In this document: piece after piece, positions 3,824-10,237 of the stretch
How positions within the stretch are numbered: the stretch's first letter is position 1
Layout: each line of letters opens with the position of its first letter
Origin: JAAZMU01 sp964547725
GTDB taxonomy: Bacteria; Patescibacteriota; Minisyncoccia; Minisyncoccales; Minisyncoccaceae
Assembly (NCBI GenBank): GCA_964547725.1
Contig: CAZJOO010000019.1
Location: 1 to 11,813 of the forward strand
Direction: 5' to 3'
DNA length: 11,813 bases
Position numbers and translations under genes: made by a program
Notes under the pieces: model-generated
The model's input: the letters and a program-made list of their open reading frames with translations, nothing else
Told to the model about the DNA's origin: nothing
Database searches by the model: none

Positions 3824-5596
3824 ATGAACGAAGAAACTATTAGACATTCGCTATCTCATTTACTAGCGATAGCGATAAAAGAAAAATATCCTAATTGTAA
3901 ATTAGGAATTGGTCCAGCAATTAATAATGGCTTTTATTACGACTTCGATAATTTAACTATTGAAGAAAAAGATTTGAAAGAGATTGAGAAAAGGATGAAA
4001 CATTTGGTAAAACAAAACATTCCTTTCGAGAAAAAAGAAATCTCAAAAGAAGAAGCTTTTGAATTATTTAAAAACGAACCATATAAATTAGAGCTCATAG
4101 AAGGAATCCCTGGAGATACAGTTTCTACATATATAACTGGATCTTTTGTTGATTTGTGTGCTGGCCCTCACGTTGCTTCCACAAACGAAATAAAGCCTGA
4201 TGCTTTTAAACTAGATAAAATAGCTGGAGCTTATTGGAAAGGAAGTGAGAAAAACCCTATGTTAACTAGAATCTATGGTTTTGCTTTTGAAAGCAAAGAA
4301 GGATTAGACAAACATTTAATCATGCTTGAAGAAGCTAAAAAAAGAGACCACCGAGTTTTGGGAAAAGAACTAGACCTTTTTCACACAGAAGAAGATGTTG
4401 GTATTGGTTTAATTCTTTGGCATCCTAAAGGAGCTTTATTGTATAGGATTATTGAAGATTTCTGGATTCAGAAACACCTTGAAAGTGGATATGACCTTGT
4501 TCGTACTCCTCATATTGGTAATAGAAAACTATGGGAGCGTTCAGGCCACTGGGGTTTTTATGGAGACAGCATGTATCCACCAATTGAAATAGGACAATCT
4601 TTGGAGAGTAAAAGAAATGGAGAAGAAGTGGCGGAATCAGAACAATTCTTGCTAAAACCAATGAATTGTCCTTTCCATGTATGTATATACAACAACTCTC
4701 CTCACTCATACAGAGAACTTCCTATGAGATGGGCTGAATGTGGAACTGTATATCGTTTTGAAAAGAAAGGTGAACTTTCTGGACTAACTAGAGTTAGAGG
4801 TTTTACCCAAGACGATGCTCATATCATCTGTCGAAAAGACCAAGTTGAATATGAATTAAAAAGAGTTATTGATTTCATCTTATTCATCTATCAATCATTT
4901 GGTTTTAATCCAGAATCAGTTAACACATATCTTTCTTTAAGAGATCCTCTTAATAAAGAAAAATATGCTGGAAGCGATGAAGGATGGGACTTTTCTGAAG
5001 AAGTTTTACGTAAGATTGCTAAAGAAAAAAATCTTAAAGTTACTGAAGAAAAAGGAGAAGCTGCTTTCTACGGACCTAAATTAGATTTTAAAATAAAGGA
5101 TGCTTTAGGAAGAGAATGGCAATGTTCCACTCTTCAATTTGACTTCAATTTACCAGAAAGATTTGAGATGTCTTTCACTAACGATAAAGGAGAGAAGGAA
5201 GCCCCATACATGCTTCACAGAGCCCTCTTTGGGTCATTCGAAAGGTTTATCGGACTTCTTATCGAACACTATTCTGGGAACTTCCCTCTTTGGTTATCAC
5301 CAGTTCAAGTTAAACTAATTGCGGTTAGCGAAAAGCATATCGACTTTGTTCAAGAATTAGCTGACGAATTTAGAAAAGAACACATTAGGATAGAAGTTGA
5401 TATTAACAACGAAACTGTTGGAAATAAAATTAGAAAAGCTGTTAATGAAAAATCTCCATACATGTTAGTAATTGGAGATAACGAAGTTAACTCTACTAAT
5501 TTAATAATTAGAGATAGAGGTAGAATTCAAACCAGAGAAATTAGCAAAGAAGATTTCTTCGCTGAGATAAGAGAAAGAATCGAGAATAGGAAATAA
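3824..5596 (+). CDS. thrS: Threonyl-tRNA synthetase lacking the TGS domain
   Basis: 590 residues; class II synthetase that joins threonine to tRNA-Thr. It begins directly in the editing (SAD) domain, with the metal-type residues H8 and H12 (HSLSH) and C112 and H116 (LCAGPH) that hydrolyse mischarged Ser-tRNA. The N-terminal TGS domain of about 60 residues found in E. coli ThrRS is absent. The catalytic core has the zinc ligands C282 (MNCP), H333 (DDAH) and H465 (MLHRA), motif 2 around YRFEKKGELSGLTRVRGFTQ, and motif 3 ALFGSFERFIGLLIEH. The anticodon-binding domain runs from about residue 492. About 16 extra residues (roughly 255-272) lie before LKPMNCP. The start is the first ATG after the T-box terminator; no Shine-Dalgarno sequence is present. 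Expression is controlled by the upstream T-box; a terminator follows at 5602-5626. Confidence 0.97.
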   Translation: MNEETIRHSLSHLLAIAIKEKYPNCKLGIGPAINNGFYYDFDNLTIEEKDLKEIEKRMKHLVKQNIPFEKKEISKEEAFELFKNEPYKLELIEGIPGDTVSTYITGSFVDLCAGPHVASTNEIKPDAFKLDKIAGAYWKGSEKNPMLTRIYGFAFESKEGLDKHLIMLEEAKKRDHRVLGKELDLFHTEEDVGIGLILWHPKGALLYRIIEDFWIQKHLESGYDLVRTPHIGNRKLWERSGHWGFYGDSMYPPIEIGQSLESKRNGEEVAESEQFLLKPMNCPFHVCIYNNSPHSYRELPMRWAECGTVYRFEKKGELSGLTRVRGFTQDDAHIICRKDQVEYELKRVIDFILFIYQSFGFNPESVNTYLSLRDPLNKEKYAGSDEGWDFSEEVLRKIAKEKNLKVTEEKGEAAFYGPKLDFKIKDALGREWQCSTLQFDFNLPERFEMSFTNDKGEKEAPYMLHRALFGSFERFIGLLIEHYSGNFPLWLSPVQVKLIAVSEKHIDFVQELADEFRKEHIRIEVDINNETVGNKIRKAVNEKSPYMLVIGDNEVNSTNLIIRDRGRIQTREISKEDFFAEIRERIENRK

Positions 5597-5601
5597 ACTA
5601 A

Positions 5602-5626
5602 AAAACGCCCCTTTTGGGGGCGTTTT
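5602..5626. terminator. Bidirectional terminator between thrS and the Cys-rich gene
   Basis: AAAACGCCCC (5602-5611) and GGGGCGTTTT (5617-5626) form a perfect 10-bp stem with loop TTTTG. T tracts follow on both strands, so it can end both thrS (plus) and the convergent gene at 5630-6346 (minus). Confidence 0.92.
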
Positions 5627-5629
5627 GAG

Positions 5630-6346
5630 TTATAAAGAAATGCAAACGTTTCCGTCGAAACATTTACCCTCTCCGCAGTTACAAGTTTTTATTTCGTGGC
5701 TATTCATAGGAGAACATCCACAAGAACCTATAAGGCAAGAGTTTGGAAAGTCTGATGCAGACATGCAACACATTGATGTTCCAATAGTTCCTCCTGAAAG
5801 CAAACAAGAAGTTTCCTTGGCAGAATCTTCAGGAGTGACTTCTACTAAAACATCGTTTTTAACTAAAAATTGTCTACTAATTCCAATGGAAGTAAAAGCA
5901 ACCATTGGTTCGTCCATTCTTCGGTCTGCATAATTTACAATTATCTTTCCTTCTTGAACTTCTGTTGTTTGTGGTGAAATTCTATCTCCTATAAAGATAG
6001 CGTTAGTGCCCTTACAACTATTTTTGTTATCTAAAGCGAGGGCTAGATAAAAGAAGGTTCCGCTTCCGCCATTATTTTGCGTAATAAGAAAGGCTGTATC
6101 AATTCTTCCGTCACCGTTAAAGTCGGAACTAACTGCGTTTCCAAAATACTGCGTAACAATTTTTGAGCCAGAATTCTCTATTTCTTCTTCAGCATAACCG
6201 TCTTGCAAAGTTACATTTTTTCCATCGATGGAATAGGTACAGTTTTGAGGATTAATTTCTTCCTTGGGAATATTTAACTCCCAAGTTACAAACGCTAAAG
6301 TTGTTAAAATTAAAATAATAGTAAATATTTTTTGTTTTTTATTCAT
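5630..6346 (-). CDS. Membrane-anchored exported protein with DxNxDG loop and Cys-rich tail
   Basis: 238 residues. Residues 7-24 form one hydrophobic N-terminal helix after a basic start (MNKKQK), with no clear cleavage site, so it is probably an N-terminal anchor. The outside part holds DFNGDGRID (75-83), a calcium-binding-type loop as in EF-hand, dockerin or FG-GAP repeats, within a beta-rich region. The tail (181-235) carries ten cysteines: C181, the pair C193-C194, C204, C209, C211, C222, C224, C229 and C235. Its phrases FPNSCLIGSCGCSP and CNCGEGKCFDG resemble tails I associate with CPR and archaeal hypothetical proteins, but I cannot name the family. The tail suggests a disulfide-bonded or metal-binding module outside the cell. 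It lies 11 nt downstream of a hairpin that follows the Gln/Asn-rich gene, so it may be the second gene of that operon. Confidence 0.8.
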   Translation of the reverse strand: MNKKQKIFTIILILTTLAFVTWELNIPKEEINPQNCTYSIDGKNVTLQDGYAEEEIENSGSKIVTQYFGNAVSSDFNGDGRIDTAFLITQNNGGSGTFFYLALALDNKNSCKGTNAIFIGDRISPQTTEVQEGKIIVNYADRRMDEPMVAFTSIGISRQFLVKNDVLVEVTPEDSAKETSCLLSGGTIGTSMCCMSASDFPNSCLIGSCGCSPMNSHEIKTCNCGEGKCFDGNVCISL

Positions 6347-6383
6347 GCATTTATTTAAAACCAGTCACTATTGTGGCTGGTTT
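6347..6383 (-). terminator. Intergenic hairpin, terminator or attenuator
   Basis: AAACCAG and CTGGTTT (6377-6383 and 6358-6364) plus CAC/GTG close a TATT loop. A single interior C-A mismatch exists in the minus-strand RNA (T-G on the plus strand). Only a short T run (TTTTAAAT) follows before the ATG at 6346, so partial termination seems more likely than a full stop. Confidence 0.5.
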
Positions 6384-6395
6384 CATATAAGAAAT

Positions 6396-7109
6396 TTAGT
6401 TTGAGAATAGTTTAAACATCCATCCTAGTAAGCTAAATCCTTTTTGAGAATTGTTTAAAACATTCTCTACTTCCGAGTTAACACTCTCAAGAAGTTGAAT
6501 TTGTTCTTCTAGAATCTGTTGGTCTGAAGCATTCTCTAATTGATTTTTAACTTGAATAAGCTCTTGAATCTGCTGGTTGCTTTGCTCTAAAATAGTTTCG
6601 GCGCTATTTATTGCTTTAAAATCAGAACCGATAAAAAACTTAGTAAAGTTATTCCTTTTCTCAACTTTTGACAAAGCATCTTCTAACTCTATTTGATTCT
6701 GGTTTTGGTTTTGAGCCAAAACTCTTACTTGCTCTCCAATACCGCCATTTCTTTCAGAAACTTGAAGCATTTGTTGAACAGCATTCGCAACATTACTTCT
6801 TCTTTGTGAAGAATTTTCTCCAGAATTATTTTGGATTTGATTATTCTCTCCTTGGTTTTGAACTTGGCTTCCAGCTTCTGAGCCATCTCTTAATTGTTCT
6901 TGCTCTCTAACTTGAATATCATTTCCCTGATTATCAGTAACGCGAATTTGAATATTTTCTTGAAGCTCTGTTTCTTGTCCTTGATTAGAAGTTTGTGTTA
7001 CTTGTTGTTGGCCTTTTACCTCTGGTTGATTACCTTTTTCCGCAGCGCTAACACTACCGGCTAGGATAAAAACGAATAAAAGACTTGCGATTAAAATTTC
7101 ATTTTTCAT
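6396..7109 (-). CDS. Secreted Gln/Asn-rich coiled-coil protein
   Basis: 237 residues. A signal peptide is clear: basic MKNE, hydrophobic core about residues 5-18, and a VSA-A cleavage site after A22. The mature part starts with a low-complexity Gln/Asn/Glu-rich region (about 27-100, with many NQ, QQ and QG pairs). A middle helical segment follows (VANAVQQMLQVSERNGG, NQNQNQ), then a long charged coiled coil (about 140-220) and a hydrophobic end LLGWMFKLFS that could insert into or touch a membrane. Similar proteins occur in Parcubacteria-type genomes as hypothetical proteins; no function is known to me. The composition suits a cell-surface or matrix-type protein. The leader is long (about 100 nt) and has two inverted repeats; no Shine-Dalgarno sequence. 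The Cys-rich gene follows. Confidence 0.8.
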   Translation of the reverse strand: MKNEILIASLLFVFILAGSVSAAEKGNQPEVKGQQQVTQTSNQGQETELQENIQIRVTDNQGNDIQVREQEQLRDGSEAGSQVQNQGENNQIQNNSGENSSQRRSNVANAVQQMLQVSERNGGIGEQVRVLAQNQNQNQIELEDALSKVEKRNNFTKFFIGSDFKAINSAETILEQSNQQIQELIQVKNQLENASDQQILEEQIQLLESVNSEVENVLNNSQKGFSLLGWMFKLFSN

Positions 7110-7160
7110 ATTTTTTAAATTTAAATTTAATTATTACGATTTTCGTCGACCTAGTTATAG

Positions 7161-7199
7161 ACACTCTTTAACTTTTAATATTTCAATAAGTAAAAGTGT
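7161..7199 (-). repeat. Hairpin in the leader of the Gln/Asn-rich gene
   Basis: ACACTcTTTA (7161-7170) and TAAAAGTGT (7191-7199) pair over 9 bp with one bulged base, around a 20-nt AT-rich loop. It lies in the predicted 5' untranslated region of the minus-strand gene. Confidence 0.4.
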
Positions 7200-7205
7200 G
7201 TTTCC

Positions 7206-7228
7206 ATTATATATCTTGAATATATAAT
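7206..7228. promoter_or_regulatory. Perfect inverted repeat between divergent genes, possible operator
   Basis: ATTATATAT (7206-7214) and ATATATAAT (7220-7228) are exact 9-bp arms around CTTGA. It overlaps candidate -10 boxes on both strands in the space between the Gln/Asn-rich gene and maf. The AT-rich composition raises the odds of chance. Confidence 0.4.
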
Positions 7229-7232
7229 AGCA
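7224..7232 (-). promoter_or_regulatory. Extended -10 promoter of the Gln/Asn-rich gene
   Basis: Minus strand TGCTATTAT. No convincing -35 at normal spacing (TTGTTA lies 20 nt upstream). The predicted start near 7217 gives a leader of about 108 nt. Confidence 0.4.
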
Positions 7233-7238
7233 TAAATA

Positions 7239-7267
7239 TTGAAAAAATTTAACAACTTCTGTATGAT
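7239..7267 (+). promoter_or_regulatory. maf promoter, near-leaderless
   Basis: TTGAAA (7239-7244), 17-nt spacer, TATGAT (7262-7267). The predicted start is about 3 nt before the ATG at 7277. Confidence 0.65.
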
Positions 7268-7276
7268 TTAATTAAT

Positions 7277-7852
7277 ATGAAAAAAATTATTTTAGCTTCA
7301 ACCTCTCCTCGTAGAAAAGAAATCCTTTTAAAAACTAGACTTCCTTTTGAGATTCAAGGAAGTGACTATGAAGAAGATATGAGTTTAAAGATGTCTCCTG
7401 AAGAACTTTCAGAGTATCTTTCTTTTGGCAAGGCAAAGTCTGTCGCAAATAAAAACGATAACGCTATTATTATTGCCGCTGATACTTTCGTTGTTTTTAA
7501 TGAAAAAGTTTTAGGAAAACCAAAAACCGAAACATTAGCAAAAGAAATGCTAACTCTTTTGAATGGAAAAGAAAACAACATTATTACCGGCGTCACAATT
7601 ATTGATACTAGTACCAATAAATCAATTTCTTTTCATCAAATAACAAAAGTATTTATGAAAAACTTATCTAAAGAAACAATAGAAGCTTATATCAAAACAG
7701 GAGAGCCTTTAGATAAGGCTGGAGGATATTCTATGCAAGATTGCGGAGCTATTTTAGTAGACAGAATCGAAGGAGATTTTTTTAACGCAATGGGACTACC
7801 ATTAAGAAGGCTAGCTGAAGAATTAGAAAAATTTGGAGTAAAAATTCTTTAA
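7277..7852 (+). CDS. maf: Maf-family nucleoside triphosphate pyrophosphatase
   Basis: 191 residues, normal for the family. Maf proteins hydrolyse dTTP/UTP and modified nucleotides such as pseudo-UTP or m5UTP to monophosphates. Seen: N-terminal ASTSPRRKEIL (7-17), the classic phosphate-binding SxSPRR, the catalytic AADTFV with D69, GKP (80-82), GEPLDKAGGYSMQD (142-155) and the C-terminal GDFFNAMGLPL. The DKAGGYSMQ form is closest to the YhdE (dTTP/UTP) subgroup rather than YceF (m7GTP), so that activity is inferred. The start lies about 10 nt after a TATGAT -10 box, so the mRNA is nearly leaderless and no Shine-Dalgarno sequence is present. The TAA stop overlaps the convergent rsgA stop. Confidence 0.95.
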   Translation: MKKIILASTSPRRKEILLKTRLPFEIQGSDYEEDMSLKMSPEELSEYLSFGKAKSVANKNDNAIIIAADTFVVFNEKVLGKPKTETLAKEMLTLLNGKENNIITGVTIIDTSTNKSISFHQITKVFMKNLSKETIEAYIKTGEPLDKAGGYSMQDCGAILVDRIEGDFFNAMGLPLRRLAEELEKFGVKIL

Positions 7853-8925
7853 TTAAGTTTCTCTAAATCTTTTTTTGCGTTTTTGATAAACTTTCCAAAC
7901 TGACGATTCTTTTCTCTTTTTTCGTGTTTGTTTAAGCTGAAAAAATCAGCTTCTTTTTTAAGATTAATATAATTTGAATATTGTTCTTCTGTTAGTTCAC
8001 CTTCCTTTAAAGCTAAAAGAATTCTACAGCCAGGCTCGTGAATATGAGCGCAGTCAACATACTTACACTCCTTAGACCATTCCGTTATTTTATCAAAAAG
8101 GTCATCTATCCCTTCACTAACATCGGCCATTCCCACCTCTCTTGTTCCTGGGTTATCAATAACGATTCCGCCATTTTCTAAGAAATACATTTGTCTACTT
8201 GTGGTCGCGTGTTTTCCTCTATCATGATAAGAACTGACAGTCTCTGTTTTAATAATATCTTGTTTGAGGAGCTCATTAATTAAAGAAGACTTCCCTACTC
8301 CTGAAGAACCTAAAAAGCAATAGGTCTTTCCTTTTTCTATATAGTTTTTTAAATCATCAAGTCCTTCTTTCGAAACAGTACTAACCGGAATAAAATCAAC
8401 CCCTTCGAATCTTTCTTTTATTTCCTTTGATTTTAATTTCAATTCTTCTTCAGAGATTAAATCTATTTTATTTAAAACAATAACTGGTTTCACTCCTCCA
8501 TCTTTAGCAATCGCAAAATATCTTTCAAAACGATTTAAGCTAAAGTCTCTACCGTTAGATTCAACGATAAAAACCACGTCTACGTTTGTCGCAATAATTT
8601 GAGTTTCGTTTTTATTATTATACTTCCTCTTCAATATTGTTTTTCTTGGCAATGTTTGTAAAATTACTGCCTGATCTTCGTTAAGCTCAGTAACAACAAC
8701 CCAATCACCAACAGCGGGATAATCTTCCCTACAAAGAGCATCGAACATTTTCTTTCCCGTAACCTTTCCTAGATACTCACCATTTTCGTTTTTAATTCTA
8801 TACGCTCCTTTGTGTTCAGCGACAACTCTGGCAACAGAAGATTCGCTCAATTTCAACTTGTCGTAATTAGTTTTGAAAAACTCACTATATCCTAAATCTT
8901 CAATTTTAATTTTCGGTTTATTCAT
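7849..8925 (-). CDS. rsgA: Ribosome small-subunit biogenesis GTPase RsgA
   Basis: 358 residues. RsgA is a circularly permuted GTPase that binds the 30S subunit late in assembly and checks the decoding site. Domain order as seen: N-terminal OB-fold (about residues 28-95, with GxVxGKKMFDAL and AVGDWVVV), then G4 LNKID (151-155), G1 GSSGVGKSS (206-214), switch residues HATTSRQM (239-246) and G3 DNPG (257-260). The C-terminal zinc finger has C287, C292, H294 and C300 (CKYVDCAHIHEPGC). All key motifs are intact. Its ATG directly follows the TAA of the MazG-like gene with no spacer, so the two are an operon and probably translationally coupled. Its stop overlaps the maf stop by 4 nt (convergent). 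Confidence 0.97.
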   Translation of the reverse strand: MNKPKIKIEDLGYSEFFKTNYDKLKLSESSVARVVAEHKGAYRIKNENGEYLGKVTGKKMFDALCREDYPAVGDWVVVTELNEDQAVILQTLPRKTILKRKYNNKNETQIIATNVDVVFIVESNGRDFSLNRFERYFAIAKDGGVKPVIVLNKIDLISEEELKLKSKEIKERFEGVDFIPVSTVSKEGLDDLKNYIEKGKTYCFLGSSGVGKSSLINELLKQDIIKTETVSSYHDRGKHATTSRQMYFLENGGIVIDNPGTREVGMADVSEGIDDLFDKITEWSKECKYVDCAHIHEPGCRILLALKEGELTEEQYSNYINLKKEADFFSLNKHEKREKNRQFGKFIKNAKKDLEKLN

Positions 8926-9273
8926 TTATAATTTATCGTATTTAGTATGATTTCCTTTTGATTTTTCTACGGGATATTTTGCTTCGTTTTTATCCATTTT
9001 TCTATTTGCAGCCTCTAAGATATCTATATCTAAGTCGTGACTCATTAAAAGAACCCAATATAAAACGTCTGCTAGCTCTTCTGCGACATACTCCTTGTTT
9101 GTTTTGAGGTATTCTTCCATTTCTTTATTATCTTTCCATTGAAAATGTTCCATCACTTCTGCTGCCTCTAAGACTAAAGACAAAGACATGTCTTTGGGGT
9201 TTTGGAATTGTTTCCAATCTCTGGCATCCCTAAAAGCAATAATTCTATTAACAAAATCTTTTATGTTTTTCAT
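8926..9273 (-). CDS. MazG-like nucleotide pyrophosphohydrolase (dCTPase type)
   Basis: 115 residues, all-alpha NTP pyrophosphatase of the MazG-like / RS21-C6 type, which converts dCTP or modified dCTP to monophosphate plus pyrophosphate. Seen: FRDARDWKQFQNPKDMSLSL at the N-terminus, the first acidic helix LEAAEVMEHFQW (E36, E39) and the second AEELADVLYWVLL (E65, E66, D69). Together these make the ExxE...ExxD magnesium-binding set. NEAKYP near the C-terminus is also typical. The ATG lies at the predicted transcript start (TTGCAA-17-TAAAAT at 9280-9308), so the message is leaderless. It is the first gene of an operon with rsgA, whose ATG follows its stop without a gap. The exact nucleotide substrate cannot be read from sequence. 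Confidence 0.9.
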   Translation of the reverse strand: MKNIKDFVNRIIAFRDARDWKQFQNPKDMSLSLVLEAAEVMEHFQWKDNKEMEEYLKTNKEYVAEELADVLYWVLLMSHDLDIDILEAANRKMDKNEAKYPVEKSKGNHTKYDKL

Positions 9274-9279
9274 ATTTTT

Positions 9280-9308
9280 ATTTTATCTTATTTACTAATT
9301 TATTGCAA
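9280..9308 (-). promoter_or_regulatory. mazG-like/rsgA operon promoter, leaderless
   Basis: Minus strand TTGCAA (9303-9308), 17-nt spacer, TAAAAT (9280-9285). The ATG at 9273 begins 6 nt after the -10 box, exactly at the expected start point. Confidence 0.6.
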
Positions 9309-9333
9309 TTATATATTATATTTATTCATTTTC

Positions 9334-9342
9334 TGCTATGAT
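9334..9342 (+). promoter_or_regulatory. Extended -10 promoter of degV-family gene
   Basis: TGCTATGAT, with no good -35 at normal spacing. The predicted start near 9349 gives a leader of about 23 nt. TAAAAT at 9354-9359 is an alternative -10 that would make a 6-nt leader. Confidence 0.45.
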
Positions 9343-9371
9343 AAATAATATATTAAAATAAATTAATAAAC

Positions 9372-10235
9372 ATGAAAAAAATAGGATTAACAATTGATTC
9401 AAGGGCAGACTTACCCGACGAAGTTATCAATGACAATAATATAGACGTAGTTGACTTTCATATTGATTTTGGAGAATTTGAAAAAATCGAAGGAAATGTT
9501 TTTACAAAACAAAGAGAAGGTGAAAAATTAGGATTAAAAGGAGGAATAAAGACCTCTCAACCTTCCCTTCAAAAGTACCTAGAAGCTTTTAAGAGCAAAT
9601 TAAAAGAGTTTGAGACTGTTATTCACCTTTCTTTTACTTCTGGCGCCTCAGGAGCATATAACGCCGCAAATCAAGCTATTAAATTCTTAGGAGAAGATGG
9701 AAAAAGAGTTTTTGTTTTAGATTCTGAAACAGGAAGCGGAGCTCAGGGATTACTAATGATGAAAATAATAGAAGATATTAAAAAGAATCTAAGTGTTGAA
9801 AAGATTATTGAAAATTTTAACGAGTATCGAAAAAACAATTACCTAATTTTTGCTTACGATGATCCAAAGTGGCTCTTTGCTGGAGGTAGAATGCCTAAAA
9901 TATTACCTTACGGATTACAAAAAATGAAGCAAATGAAAATCGGAGTTATTATGTGTGTTAGAAACAAAACAATTAAACCTTATTCTATACAAAAGAATTT
10001 CTTTGAACTAGCGACACCTTTATTTAATGAGTTTAAGAAAAAAGTAGAAGGTTTTTCTGGGAAAGTAAGTGTTATCATTTCTCATGGAGATAACTTAGAA
10101 CAAGCTAACAAGCTTAAAGCCTTAGTTGAAAGTATAGAAAACGTTCACGTTGAAGCCGTTAGTGTTTTAGACGTTGTTTTAGGAGCGCATACTGGACCAA
10201 ATACAATAGTTCTAAACTGGCAAATGGAAAAATAA
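9372..10235 (+). CDS. DegV-family (FakB-like) fatty-acid-binding protein
   Basis: 287 residues, normal for the family. DegV/FakB proteins bind one fatty acid and present it to the kinase FakA for phosphorylation. Seen: N-terminal GLTIDSRADLPDE (5-17), equivalent to the family's TDSxADLP, the fatty-acid/phosphate motif KTSQPS (60-65), SFTSGASGAYNAA (87-99), DSETGSGAQGLL (116-127) and the C-terminal GAHTGPNTIVL, all classic. No FakA-like gene lies in the window, so a role in fatty-acid phosphorylation is inferred; in a host-dependent bacterium it would fit scavenging of lipids. No Shine-Dalgarno sequence. The stop lies 2 nt from the stop of the convergent gene. Confidence 0.93.
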   Translation: MKKIGLTIDSRADLPDEVINDNNIDVVDFHIDFGEFEKIEGNVFTKQREGEKLGLKGGIKTSQPSLQKYLEAFKSKLKEFETVIHLSFTSGASGAYNAANQAIKFLGEDGKRVFVLDSETGSGAQGLLMMKIIEDIKKNLSVEKIIENFNEYRKNNYLIFAYDDPKWLFAGGRMPKILPYGLQKMKQMKIGVIMCVRNKTIKPYSIQKNFFELATPLFNEFKKKVEGFSGKVSVIISHGDNLEQANKLKALVESIENVHVEAVSVLDVVLGAHTGPNTIVLNWQMEK

Positions 10236-10237
10236 CT

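Noticed and set aside
4449..4709. 86-codon minus-strand frame within thrS
   Set aside because: Lies wholly inside a well-conserved thrS region; chance antisense frame.
5625..5933. 102-codon plus-strand frame
   Set aside because: Antisense to the Cys-rich coding end, begins inside the thrS terminator stem.
6668..6910. 80-codon plus-strand frame
   Set aside because: Shadow of the Gln/Asn-rich gene; its repeated composition gives open antisense frames.
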